This document shows positions 5,918-13,918 of a stretch of DNA of 27,927 nt, in pieces. Below the pieces are notes generated by a model. That model was not told where the DNA came from. It made no database searches and saw nothing but the letters and a program-made list of their open reading frames with translations. This DNA is from GWF2-50-93 sp049297395. GTDB lineage: Bacteria > Verrucomicrobiota > Lentisphaeria > Victivallales > GWF2-50-93. The first letter of the stretch is position 1, and each line of letters starts with the position of its first letter. The stretch covers positions 1 through 27,927 of the forward strand of contig JBAQUG010000445.1 of the NCBI GenBank assembly GCA_049297395.1, read 5' to 3'. The translations under genes were made by a program, and so were the position numbers.

Positions 5918-6599
5918 GGCGCTCACCCCTCTTAAAAAGGATTTCTTAAAGGAGTTCTTCGCGATTGAAAACCGCTTTTTTCTTACTGGCGGCTCCGCCC
6001 TTGGCATTTTTTATTTTGACCATCGCCTCTCATATGATCTGGATTTCTTTACAATGAATAAAGATGTTGACTGGAAGCATCTTGAATCAAATCTGCATGT
6101 TGTCTGCAGAAAAATAGATTCCAGAATGGAACCCATCACCAAATCTCCTTCATTTCAGAGATTTCAGCTGACACGAAATAAAGAACATGAAATCATTGAT
6201 TTTGTCATTGAATGGGTTGAACAGATCAATCCGCAAAAAAATGTTATCGACGGGATGCAAGTCGATACGCTTGAGGAAATAGGAACCAATAAAATCTGCA
6301 CGTTGCTTGGACGTGCTGAAATAAAAGATGTTATCGATCTCTATTTTCTCAGTAAAAATGGTTTTGACATCATTGCACACATTGACATGGCGATGAAAAA
6401 AGACGGGGGGTTGGATTCCGCAACTCTTTCGTATATAATTTCCGATATAAAAATCAAGGAACTGCCTGACTACCTTTTAAAAACAGTATCCCTTGATGAA
6501 TTAAATACGTTCCTGTCAAAATTGAAAAGCGGTCTTGCGGATATTGCATTTCCGACAAATTATGTCAAGATGCCAGAAACGCTGTTGAGGAATCAATAA
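5889..6599 (+). CDS. AbiEii/AbiGii-type nucleotidyltransferase (putative toxin)
   Basis: This 236-residue protein of the DNA polymerase beta-like nucleotidyltransferase fold has the AbiEii signature. LTPLKKDFLKEFFAIENRFFLTGGSALG runs from residue 12, with Gly34-Gly35-Ser36 holding the nucleotide and D50-x-D52 (SYDLDFF) as metal ligands. ETNK-like helices follow (TNKICTLLGRAEIKDVIDLYFL), including the conserved Lys and Asp that close the active site. AbiEii-type proteins are toxins of type IV-like abortive-infection systems, and related MenA-type enzymes modify tRNA. The upstream overlapping gene would be its partner. It has no obvious role in sugar synthesis and appears to be an insertion between pseB and pseC. 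A role as an accessory nucleotidyltransferase of the locus cannot be excluded. Confidence 0.85.
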   Translation: MNGTSWEKSRALTPLKKDFLKEFFAIENRFFLTGGSALGIFYFDHRLSYDLDFFTMNKDVDWKHLESNLHVVCRKIDSRMEPITKSPSFQRFQLTRNKEHEIIDFVIEWVEQINPQKNVIDGMQVDTLEEIGTNKICTLLGRAEIKDVIDLYFLSKNGFDIIAHIDMAMKKDGGLDSATLSYIISDIKIKELPDYLLKTVSLDELNTFLSKLKSGLADIAFPTNYVKMPETLLRNQ

Positions 6600-6697
6600 A
6601 GTTTCTGAACAGATACATTCATTATCTACAGGACAAAGCCCGTTCTTCCAATGACCCTCGCAAATCTAATAACAAAACTAATGAAACTAATTAACCG

Positions 6698-7843
6698 ATG
6701 CAACCAATGAAATCCATGATTCCCTACGGAAAACAATCCATTGACAAGTCGGACATTGATGCGGTAATCGATGTGCTCCAGTCCGATTTCATCACTACCG
6801 GGCCCAAGGTTTCCGAATTCGAGAAAACGATCTGCGATTTCACGGGTGCGAAATTCGCAGTAGCGGTATCGAGCGGAACGGCTGCCCTCCATTGTGCGAT
6901 GTTCGCAGCCGGCATAAAGGCCGGAGACGAAGTGATCGTGACTCCGATGACATTCGTCGCTTCGTCAAACGCGATCCTCTACTGTGGTGGAACTCCGGTA
7001 TTCGCAGACGTCCTCCCTGGAAATCTCCTTATTGATCCGGCTGAAGTCGCGAAGAAGATCACGAAGCGGACAAAGGCCGTCGTAGTGGTGGATTACGCCG
7101 GACAGCCCTGCGACTACGACGCATTGAAGGGCATATGCAATAAGCACGGGCTTCTGCTCATATCCGATGCATGTCATTCCATCGGAGCGGAATACAAGGG
7201 CAGGAAGACAGGCACGCTTGCCGACATGACGGTGTTCAGCTTCCATCCCGTGAAGCATATCACAACCGGCGAAGGCGGCATGATCACCACCGACAACCCT
7301 GATTTTGCCGCCAGACTGAAGATGTTCAGGGGCCATGGAATATCGACAGACTACCGCCAGCGCGAGGAAAAAGGTTCATGGTTCTACGAGATGATCGAAC
7401 TCGGCTATAACTACAGGATAACGGATTTCCAGTGCGCCCTCGGTATCAGCCAGCTGAAAAAGCTTCCCGGATGGATAAAAAGACGCCAGAAAATCGCAGT
7501 TGAATACGACAACGCCTTTAAAAGCAATCCATCAATCATTCCAATCAAAAATTCACCAGATATTTCTCACGCCTATCATCTGTATGTAGTCAGACTTGAG
7601 AAGTCGGACAGGAATCAGGCCTTCACTCATCTCAGGAGCGCCGGCATCGGGGTGAACGTCCATTACATACCAGTCCATCTCCATCCATATTATAGAAAAA
7701 CTTTCGGCACAGGAGAAGGGCTCTGCCCGGTTGCAGAAAAAGCATTCGGACAAATCATCTCCCTCCCAATGTTCCCCGGCCTGAAGAACGAGGATGTCGA
7801 AGAGGTGCTAAGACAGATTAATACGGTTTTAAAGAAGATATGA
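6698..7843 (+). CDS. pseC: UDP-4-amino-4,6-dideoxy-N-acetyl-beta-L-altrosamine transaminase
   Basis: This 381-residue PLP-dependent aminotransferase of the DegT/DnrJ/EryC1 family performs the second pseudaminic acid step, adding the 4-amino group to the PseB product with glutamate as donor. The PLP Lys186 lies in FSFHPVKHITTGEGG, a signature shared by PseC enzymes. SSGTAALH (about 58-65) and the SDACHSIGAEYKG segment with the PLP-contacting Asp are also present. The start at 698 bases past 6000 (6698) has no clear ribosome binding site. An internal ATG at 6716 (MIPYGKQSID) matches the usual family start and may be the real one. Its stop overlaps the start of the next nucleotidyltransferase (ATGA, 7840-7843). 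Confidence 0.94.
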   Translation: MQPMKSMIPYGKQSIDKSDIDAVIDVLQSDFITTGPKVSEFEKTICDFTGAKFAVAVSSGTAALHCAMFAAGIKAGDEVIVTPMTFVASSNAILYCGGTPVFADVLPGNLLIDPAEVAKKITKRTKAVVVVDYAGQPCDYDALKGICNKHGLLLISDACHSIGAEYKGRKTGTLADMTVFSFHPVKHITTGEGGMITTDNPDFAARLKMFRGHGISTDYRQREEKGSWFYEMIELGYNYRITDFQCALGISQLKKLPGWIKRRQKIAVEYDNAFKSNPSIIPIKNSPDISHAYHLYVVRLEKSDRNQAFTHLRSAGIGVNVHYIPVHLHPYYRKTFGTGEGLCPVAEKAFGQIISLPMFPGLKNEDVEEVLRQINTVLKKI

Positions 7844-8394
7844 CAAATTCGCTGGAACATATTATCCATAACCTCGGGGAGATGCTTCGAGGAAAGATAA
7901 AAACGCCAATTGTTGTCGGGGGATGGGCTATAAATTTACTGGGAATGCCACGAACCACGCTCGATTTTGATTTTATGATATTTGAGGATGAATTTGATGT
8001 ACTTGCCTCATCATTGCAAAAATTGGGATATAGACAAGTAATTAAAACGAGCTTATATGCCCGCTTCCAATCCGAGGAAAATAATATATTGCCATATATA
8101 GACTGCCTTTTTGCCGATGAGGGAACATACGATAAAATTGTATCTTCCGGGAAAAAGGTGGATCTCTTCGGCACGGAATTCATCCTACCAACAGTCCTAC
8201 ATATAATTGCAATGAAGCTTCACGCAGTCAAACACGGGGAGGCACATCGTTTTGCAAAAGATTACAATGATATCCTTGCATTGATAGAAATCCATGGGCT
8301 AGACACTTCTCCAGGATCGGAATTCGCTGAAATGTGTGACAAATATGCCAATAGGGAAATTTATAGGAGGATTAGCAATGCAACCAAAAAATAA
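7840..8394 (+). CDS. second nucleotidyltransferase (AbiEii-like superfamily)
   Basis: This 184-residue protein carries a minimal nucleotidyltransferase core: VVGGWAINLL (Gly27-Gly28) and LDFDF (Asp42, Asp44), then a helical segment PTVLHIIAMKLHAVKHG...AKDYNDILALIE that resembles the KLhA...KDxxDi part of AbiEii and related families. It is shorter than the AbiEii-like protein at 5889 and not closely similar to it. It is coupled to pseC (ATGA overlap) and to a downstream small gene (17-bp overlap), so it is co-translated within the operon. A toxin-antitoxin role with the small downstream proteins is the simplest reading. The substrate nucleotide and target cannot be told from the sequence. Confidence 0.75.
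   Translation: MTNSLEHIIHNLGEMLRGKIKTPIVVGGWAINLLGMPRTTLDFDFMIFEDEFDVLASSLQKLGYRQVIKTSLYARFQSEENNILPYIDCLFADEGTYDKIVSSGKKVDLFGTEFILPTVLHIIAMKLHAVKHGEAHRFAKDYNDILALIEIHGLDTSPGSEFAEMCDKYANREIYRRISNATKK
8365..8370 (+). promoter_or_regulatory. consensus ribosome binding site that fixes a small-protein start
   Basis: AGGAGG lies 7 bp before the ATG at 8378, inside the 3' end of the nucleotidyltransferase gene. It is the strongest Shine-Dalgarno sequence in this part of the window and sets the start of the 69-residue protein at 8378 rather than the in-frame ATG at 8336. Confidence 0.8.
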
Positions 8395-8587
8395 TCTTTC
8401 TTCTTCTGACCTGAAATTCAAAATCCCATCATCTAAGGACATGCGCCAAGCCTTGGAATATCATCCTTTGACACCGATGGAATACTTGACCTTTATAGAA
8501 ACTGGAATCAAATTGCTTCCCGACTTGGAAGCCGCGCGCAAACGTAATATGAAACACATTCCGAAGACTAGATTCAGACTGAGCTAA
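8378..8587 (+). CDS. small protein A following the second nucleotidyltransferase
   Basis: This 69-residue, soluble, basic protein is of no family I recognise. It overlaps the nucleotidyltransferase gene by 17 bp and has a perfect AGGAGG ribosome binding site, so it should be made in excess of that enzyme, as antitoxins usually are. Its last 34 residues align without gaps to those of the next small protein, with 12 identities (Y..FI.T....LP..., then K..PK.RF.L at the end). The conserved KHIPKTRFRLS tail could be the part that binds the partner. It is probably the cognate antitoxin or regulator of the upstream enzyme. The ordering (nucleotidyltransferase first) is the reverse of the module at 5636. 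Confidence 0.7.
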   Translation: MQPKNNLSSSDLKFKIPSSKDMRQALEYHPLTPMEYLTFIETGIKLLPDLEAARKRNMKHIPKTRFRLS

Positions 8588-8601
8588 TTACATTTCTAAA
8601 A

Positions 8602-8784
8602 ATGCAACATTTAACAATAAAAGAAAAAACATCCGATTATCTGTCCAGGTTCCCAAAGACAGCACTCTCAAGCGCCGACTATGAGAAATTCATAAGAACC
8701 TGTTATTCAGTCCTGCCGCCACCCAAGAGGAAGTTGGAAGAAAAGCTGAAATATGCCCCGAAAATCAGGTTTAAACTGAATTAA
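8602..8784 (+). CDS. small protein B, paralogue of the preceding small protein
   Basis: This 60-residue protein, 14 bp downstream of small protein A, lacks a clear Shine-Dalgarno sequence. Its C-terminus KYAPKIRFKLN mirrors KHIPKTRFRLS of the neighbour, and the similarity extends back 34 residues without gaps, so the two arose by duplication or share one functional motif. The N-terminal halves differ. No known domain, signal peptide or membrane segment is present. It could be a second antitoxin, a decoy or a diverging copy. That this short frame keeps the same ending as its neighbour is good evidence that it is a real gene. Confidence 0.65.
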   Translation: MQHLTIKEKTSDYLSRFPKTALSSADYEKFIRTCYSVLPPPKRKLEEKLKYAPKIRFKLN

Positions 8785-8818
8785 ACCATCGTCTTAAAAA
8801 TAATCCGGACAGAAGATA

Positions 8819-8846
8819 TAGTTTTTCATTGTCTGATGAAAAGCTA
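8819..8846 (+). other. AT-rich hairpin before the acetyltransferase gene
   Basis: TAGTTTTTCAT (8819-8829) pairs with ATGAAAAGCTA (8836-8846) over 11 positions, one of them G.T, around a 6-nt loop. It is followed by only three T residues, so it is at best a weak terminator or attenuator separating the inserted small-gene module from the rest of the pseudaminic acid genes. The ribosome binding site AAGGA (8853-8857) of the next gene follows. Confidence 0.45.
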
Positions 8847-8863
8847 TTTGACAAGGAATACAC

Positions 8864-9541
8864 ATGAAAATGCCAATGGACAAGGCTTCACTTGAAAACC
8901 TGCTGGCAAAGCAGCTTGATAACCTGCTTTCATTTGACAGGCCGACGGAATCGGCAGCGCTAGCAACAGGGGTGGAATCCGCCCTGAAGAAGGCTGAATT
9001 CTGTTTTTCACGCTGTAAAAATCCATTTTACCAGAAGGATGGAGAGACACATTTTTCCCCGTTCCATTCCGGACAATACTCAGTCTTCCTTTACTATCTT
9101 TCCCATTGCATATGGACTGAACAAGGAAACTCCGGCCTTGCTGAAAGGATTTATTATCTGAACAAGATATTCAACTCCGTGGACTTGTTCTACCAAATCA
9201 AGCTGCCGGAAATATTCCACCTTGATCATCCGCTTGGTTCGGTGATGGGAAGGGCCCAGTACTCGGAATTCTTCTATTTTTCGCAGGGGTGCACGGTTGG
9301 CAACAACAAAGGGATCTATCCCTGTATCGGGAAACGCGTCTCGATGATGTCCGGAAGTTTCATACTTGGAAATTCCAGGATTGGAGACAACTGCATAATA
9401 TCAACCCAGTCACTTGTGAAAGACCAGGATGTCCCGCCAAACTCAATAGTATTTGGGAAATCTCCTGATCTTGTCATAAAGACAAAGAGCGAGAAGGAAG
9501 CTCTGGACATGTACTCAGCAAGAATTTTCAGGTACAAATGA
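8864..9541 (+). CDS. serine O-acetyltransferase-like hexapeptide-repeat acyltransferase
   Basis: This 225-residue protein has a helical N-terminal half and a left-handed beta-helix C-terminal half. HLDHPLGSVMGRA lines up with the CysE active-site segment around its catalytic histidine. The run from YFSQGCTVGNNKG to NSIVFGKSPDL has the hexapeptide repeats and closing loop of CysE. AAGGA lies 6 bp before the chosen ATG. It should transfer an acetyl or acyl group from CoA to a hydroxyl or amine. The locus position, overlapping pseF by ATGA, suggests it modifies pseudaminic acid or a precursor rather than serine. It is not PseH, whose GNAT-fold counterpart is fused to PseG here. Confidence 0.75.
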   Translation: MKMPMDKASLENLLAKQLDNLLSFDRPTESAALATGVESALKKAEFCFSRCKNPFYQKDGETHFSPFHSGQYSVFLYYLSHCIWTEQGNSGLAERIYYLNKIFNSVDLFYQIKLPEIFHLDHPLGSVMGRAQYSEFFYFSQGCTVGNNKGIYPCIGKRVSMMSGSFILGNSRIGDNCIISTQSLVKDQDVPPNSIVFGKSPDLVIKTKSEKEALDMYSARIFRYK

Positions 9542-10251
9542 ACAGCAATACCAAAATTTCTGCCGCCGTAATCCCCGCCCGTGGGGGGAGCAAGCGCATC
9601 CCTGGGAAAAACATAAAACTCTTCCTTGGAAAACCGATGATCTCGTACTCCATCGAAGCCGCAAGGGCATCCGGAGTTTTTGACAAGATCATCGTATCAA
9701 CCGACTCACCGGAAATTGCGAAGATCGCAGAGGAATACGGAGCAGAAGCACCTTTCATGAGGCCGCATGAACTGTCCGACGACCATGCCACCACTGATTC
9801 TGTAGTACTGCACGCCCTGGACTGGCTCAACACGAACTGGGAACGGGTCGACTACATCTGCTGCATCTATTCGACGGCACCTTTTGTCAGGGCTGAATAT
9901 CTGAAAAAGGGACTGGAGCTTCTGATCAAGGAAAAGGCGACATCAGCATTTTCCGTCACAAGCTTCCCCTTCCCCATCTTCAGGGCATTGAAAATGGATG
10001 ACAGTGGAAGGATACAGATGTTCTGGCCTGAACACCGGCTGACGCGTTCGCAGGATCTGCCTGAAGCCTTCCACGACGCCGGCCAGTTCTATTGGATTGA
10101 CGCCAGGAAGTACGCCATTGAGAAAAAGCTATTCTCGTCCGATGCTGTTCCCGTGGTCCTTCCTAGGAAATTAGTCCAGGACATAGATACTCCTGAGGAC
10201 TGGGAAAGGGCTGAATCCATGTTCAAGGTTCTCGAAAAACAGCGTATATGA
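9538..10251 (+). CDS. pseF: pseudaminic acid cytidylyltransferase
   Basis: This 237-residue enzyme activates pseudaminic acid with CTP to CMP-pseudaminic acid, the donor used by glycosyltransferases. The N-terminal AVIPARGGSKRIPGKN (about residues 10-25) is the CTP-binding motif of CMP-nonulosonate synthetases. The segment HDAGQFYWID and the closing VQDIDTPEDW are characteristic of PseF and provide metal-binding Asp residues. It overlaps both neighbours by four bases (ATGA at 9538 and 10248), so it is tightly coupled to the acyltransferase and to the fused pseG-pseH. It differs clearly from the second cytidylyltransferase of the window at 24275. Confidence 0.93.
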   Translation: MNSNTKISAAVIPARGGSKRIPGKNIKLFLGKPMISYSIEAARASGVFDKIIVSTDSPEIAKIAEEYGAEAPFMRPHELSDDHATTDSVVLHALDWLNTNWERVDYICCIYSTAPFVRAEYLKKGLELLIKEKATSAFSVTSFPFPIFRALKMDDSGRIQMFWPEHRLTRSQDLPEAFHDAGQFYWIDARKYAIEKKLFSSDAVPVVLPRKLVQDIDTPEDWERAESMFKVLEKQRI

Positions 10252-11744
10252 AGAATAAGACGATCATCATCAGGGCCGACGCCTCCGTTAAAAACGGAAC
10301 TGGACACATCATGCGCTGCCTTGCGCTCGCACATGGGCTTAAAAGGGCCGGGAACGGAATATGCTTTGCCGTTTCGGAATGCCCAGACCCCCTGGTGAAG
10401 AAAATCAAATCAAATGACTTTTCCATGCTCAGGATCAAATCAAAAGCCGGCAGCGTGAAGGACGCAGTGGAAACTGCGAAATCCGCAATGAAGAGGAAAT
10501 CCTCATGGGTCATCACAGACGGATATCATTTTTCGGAGAAATATCAGGAGTCGATAAAGGATTCCGGGCTGAAACTGCTCTTCATAGATGACTACGGCCA
10601 CTGCAAAAACTACGTGGCTGATATAATCCTCAACCAGAATCTCTATGCTGGAACCCATTTCTACCATAAATCCGGCATTTTCACAAGGATGCTCCTCGGA
10701 ACACAGTATGCTCTGATAAGGCCGGAATTTTTCCAATACAGGAACTGGAAAAGGGAAATTACTGAGAAAGCGGCCAGAATTCTCTTAACGCTGGGCGGAA
10801 GCGATCCTGACAATACGACCTTGAAGATACTCAAGGCGCTTAAATCCCTGAAGTTCGAGGTAAAAGCTGTCATAGGCGGCTCCAACCCACACTTGAAATC
10901 CATCGAGAGGGAAATCAAAAAAACTCCAAATCTCCAAATCCTCAAGAATGTCTCCGACATGCCGGGCCTCATGGCATGGGCCGACATTGCAATCACGAGC
11001 GGCGGAAGCACATGCTGGGAGACTTCCTTCATGGGACTTCCAAATATAATAATCTATTGCGCCGACAACCAGAAACCAATAGCCATAAGCCTTGATTCCG
11101 CAGGATCCGCCATCAATCTCGGACACAATCGGGATTTGACAGAAAAGGTTCTTGTTTCAACCATCAAAAAACTTTCAAGCGACCGTGAAGCCCGGAGCAT
11201 GATGCTGGAGAAGGGAAGGCTGCTTGTCGATGGCAGAGGCGCTGAAAGGGTCATCTACGCAATGAACGCCCCATCACTCAGGAAAGCCGGAGAGGACGAC
11301 TGCCGTTTTGTGTGGGAGCTGGCAAATTCCAGGGAAGTCAGGGAAGTCTCGTTTTCCCAGAATTCAATTCCCTGGGAGACGCACCGTGAATGGTACGGAA
11401 GAATGATGAAGGACAAGAACTGTTTCTTCCTGATCGCAGAGGACCCCGAAGGTGTAAAGGCGGCGCAGGTCAGATTCAGGGTAAACGGGAAAGACGCAGT
11501 GATATCCACCAGCCTAGCCCTCGAATTCCGAGGAAAAGGATATGGAAACATGCTTATCGCCCAGGGTTCGGAATCCCTTTTCAGGACCACTGATGTCAAA
11601 ACCATACATGCATACATCAAACCTGAGAACAAGGGATCGGTCAAATCGTTCGTCAGGGCCGGATACTGCCAGACGGACCTCGACAGCTTCGCCATTGAAA
11701 AGAATTCGCTTCACCTTGTCATGAAAAAAAGCGAGGATTCATGA
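10248..11744 (+). CDS. pseG: fused UDP-sugar hydrolase and N-acetyltransferase (PseG-PseH)
   Basis: This 498-residue two-domain protein covers two steps that are usually separate. Residues 1 to about 340 are PseG: RADASVKNGTGHIMRCLALA with the catalytic His20, then LTLGGSDPDN and ITSGGSTCWETSFMGLP of the GT28-like C-terminal subdomain; it removes UDP from the trideoxy sugar. From about 343 to the end is a GNAT domain with the acetyl-CoA loop RGKGYG (428-433) and the NxGSVKSFVRAGY segment, matching PseH, which acetylates the 4-amino group before hydrolysis. The frame is continuous and the length equals the sum of the two families, so the fusion is real. ATGA overlaps join it to pseF and pseI. 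Confidence 0.92.
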   Translation: MKNKTIIIRADASVKNGTGHIMRCLALAHGLKRAGNGICFAVSECPDPLVKKIKSNDFSMLRIKSKAGSVKDAVETAKSAMKRKSSWVITDGYHFSEKYQESIKDSGLKLLFIDDYGHCKNYVADIILNQNLYAGTHFYHKSGIFTRMLLGTQYALIRPEFFQYRNWKREITEKAARILLTLGGSDPDNTTLKILKALKSLKFEVKAVIGGSNPHLKSIEREIKKTPNLQILKNVSDMPGLMAWADIAITSGGSTCWETSFMGLPNIIIYCADNQKPIAISLDSAGSAINLGHNRDLTEKVLVSTIKKLSSDREARSMMLEKGRLLVDGRGAERVIYAMNAPSLRKAGEDDCRFVWELANSREVREVSFSQNSIPWETHREWYGRMMKDKNCFFLIAEDPEGVKAAQVRFRVNGKDAVISTSLALEFRGKGYGNMLIAQGSESLFRTTDVKTIHAYIKPENKGSVKSFVRAGYCQTDLDSFAIEKNSLHLVMKKSEDS

Positions 11745-12805
11745 AACACCTTCGGATAGGCGGACGCAGTATCGGATCTGGATTTCCTGCATATGTGGTC
11801 GCGGAAATTTCCGCGAACCATGGCAAGAGCTTTGATAAGGCGGTTGAAATAATAAAGGCCGCAAAGGATGCTGGAGCAGATGCGGTGAAGATACAGACTT
11901 ATACCCCCGGCACTATCACAATGGACTGCGACAATAAGTATTTCAGGGTAAAGGGCACCATATGGGAAGGGAAAAACCTTTACAAGCTGTACGGTGAGGC
12001 CTATACCCCCTGGGAATGGCAGCCAAAACTTAAAAAAATCGCCGACAAGCTTAAGATAGATCTGTTTTCCACGCCATTTGATTTCTCGTCCGTCGACTTC
12101 CTCGAAAAAATGAATGTTCCGGCATATAAGATTGCATCCTTTGAACTTGTCGACATTCCCCTGATCAGGAAAGTCGCACGCCTTGGCAAACCTGTCATCA
12201 TGTCCACCGGAATGGCGACTCTCCAGGAGATCAGGGAGGCGGTAAATGCCGTCAAATCAGAAAACAACAACCAGATCGCCCTGTTGAAATGCACAAGCGA
12301 GTATCCTGCGGATCCGAATGACATGAACCTCAGGACCATACCCGACATGCGTAAAAGGTTCGGCACCGTCGTCGGTCTTTCGGATCATACTTTGGGAATA
12401 GCTGCTTCGGTCGCGGCGGTTGCGCTCGGCGCCTGCATCATAGAAAAGCATCTCACGCTCTCCAGGAAAGAACCCGGCCCCGACAGTTCGTTCTCGCTGG
12501 AACCATCAGAGTTGAAGGAACTAGTTGGCGAAGTGAGGACAGTAGAGGCCGCACTAGGTAAAATCAGCTATTCCTTTTCGGAAAAGGAGAAGTCCACACG
12601 TGTTTTCCGCCGTTCGCTGTTTGTGGTCAAGGACATCGAAAAAGGTGAGAAACTGACTGTGGACAACATCAGATCCATTAGGCCAGGCTACGGACTGCCT
12701 CCCAAGCTTTACAGCAAGGTAATTGGCAGGACGGCCAGCAGACATATCTCCAGGGGAACTCCCTTGAAAAACTCAATGCTGGGACCGAGATCTGCTGCAA
12801 AATAA
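11741..12805 (+). CDS. pseI: pseudaminic acid synthase
   Basis: This 354-residue enzyme condenses 2,4-diacetamido-2,4,6-trideoxy-L-altrose with phosphoenolpyruvate to give pseudaminic acid. The TIM barrel begins AYVVAEISANHG and carries the metal ligands His216 (LSDHTLG) and His237 (EKHLTLS). The following GPDSSFSLEP is the Pse-type substrate motif, distinct from the GPDxxAS type of sialic/legionaminic acid synthases. The C-terminal SAF (antifreeze-like) domain is present, with RSLFVVKDIEKGEKLT and RPGYGLPP. This completes the PseB-C-H-G-I-F set. The gene ends the pseudaminic block, 48 bp before the methyltransferase genes. Confidence 0.95.
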   Translation: MKHLRIGGRSIGSGFPAYVVAEISANHGKSFDKAVEIIKAAKDAGADAVKIQTYTPGTITMDCDNKYFRVKGTIWEGKNLYKLYGEAYTPWEWQPKLKKIADKLKIDLFSTPFDFSSVDFLEKMNVPAYKIASFELVDIPLIRKVARLGKPVIMSTGMATLQEIREAVNAVKSENNNQIALLKCTSEYPADPNDMNLRTIPDMRKRFGTVVGLSDHTLGIAASVAAVALGACIIEKHLTLSRKEPGPDSSFSLEPSELKELVGEVRTVEAALGKISYSFSEKEKSTRVFRRSLFVVKDIEKGEKLTVDNIRSIRPGYGLPPKLYSKVIGRTASRHISRGTPLKNSMLGPRSAAK

Positions 12806-12853
12806 GCAATTCAAGATGGGATATTCCATCACTATTTCAGGAAAACAATCAAT

Positions 12854-13846
12854 ATGAAGCTGAATCTTACCAGGGATCCGGATCTTACAAAGCGAATAGT
12901 CAAGATGCATAAGCAGGACATCAAAAAATTCATCAGCTCGCCCGATACCAGGTTTGTGAAGGTGAAATGTCCTGCATGCGACTCTTCAAGAATGACATTC
13001 CATTTCGAGAAAAACGGTTTCAAGTTCTCAAAATGTGAAAACTGCGAGACTCTTTTCATAAATCCGAGGCCTGACATCGAATCCCTTGAGAGGTTCTACA
13101 ACCAGGCCAGCTGTCATGATCTCTGGTACAATGAAGTGATGAAGAAATCCGAGGGCTACAGGCTCAAGCAGATATTCATACCCAGGGTGAAGAGAATTAT
13201 CAGCCTGTGCAAAAAACATAAGGCGGATTTCGGCACGCTGCTTGATATTGGCGCCGGCAACGGGATTTTGGCGGAGGAGATGATGGCCAGACATGCTTTC
13301 AAGCGGGTGGTCGCACTTGAAATGTCAAAAGTCTGCTGCGATGAATGCAGGAAAAAGGGAATTGAGACAATAGAGTCGCCTGTCGAGAATGTCAGCATGA
13401 AAAATGTCAGCGTCATTACCGCGTTCGAACTGCTTGAGCACATTTACGCACCGGAAGGGCTTCTCAAGACATGCCATGGCATATTGAAGAAGAATGGGCT
13501 TCTCATATTGACTACTCCGAACATCAAGGGTTTCGACTTGTTGACGCTTGGAAAGCTCTCAAACAATATAGCCGGACCTAACCACCTGAACTACTTCAAC
13601 CCTAAATCCCTTGAAATCATACTGGAAAAGGCTGGTTTCTCCGTACTTGAAATACTTACTCCGGGAAAACTCGACGCGGAAATAGTAAGGTCGAAAATCC
13701 TGTCTGGCGAGTACAAGGTCGATGGGAATCCATTTTTAAAGGAAGTCCTGATTGACAACTGGGACGGCCTGCATGAGGCATTCCAGGATTTCCTTTCAAA
13801 GAACCGGCTTTCATCCCATCTATGGGCAGTGGCCATAAAAAAGTGA
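12854..13846 (+). CDS. class I SAM methyltransferase with N-terminal zinc ribbon (MT1)
   Basis: This 330-residue protein has an N-terminal four-cysteine zinc ribbon (Cys39, Cys42, Cys61, Cys64; CPAC...CENC) followed by a Rossmann-fold SAM domain. Motif I is LLDIGAGNGIL (about 127-137), and a post-I acidic residue in VVALEMS and FELLEHIYAPEGLL follow. The arrangement matches methyltransferases that act on sugars or small molecules in surface-glycan and natural-product clusters. The closing segment AGPNHLNYFNPKSLEIILEKAGF is typical of this group. The substrate is unknown. AGGA lies 11 bp upstream of the ATG. It is followed by a second zinc-ribbon methyltransferase, and the two could methylate the same product in turn. 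Confidence 0.85.
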   Translation: MKLNLTRDPDLTKRIVKMHKQDIKKFISSPDTRFVKVKCPACDSSRMTFHFEKNGFKFSKCENCETLFINPRPDIESLERFYNQASCHDLWYNEVMKKSEGYRLKQIFIPRVKRIISLCKKHKADFGTLLDIGAGNGILAEEMMARHAFKRVVALEMSKVCCDECRKKGIETIESPVENVSMKNVSVITAFELLEHIYAPEGLLKTCHGILKKNGLLILTTPNIKGFDLLTLGKLSNNIAGPNHLNYFNPKSLEIILEKAGFSVLEILTPGKLDAEIVRSKILSGEYKVDGNPFLKEVLIDNWDGLHEAFQDFLSKNRLSSHLWAVAIKK

Positions 13847-13918
13847 CGCAGGCTCCGGCCAGCCGCACAATTCAAGACATATTTATAACTTTTGCATTCT
13901 GAAGGAAAAACAAGGCAT

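Noticed and set aside
8848..8853. TTGACA as a -35 box before the acyltransferase
   Set aside because: The matching -10 would fall inside the coding sequence; the sequence overlaps the ribosome binding site region instead.
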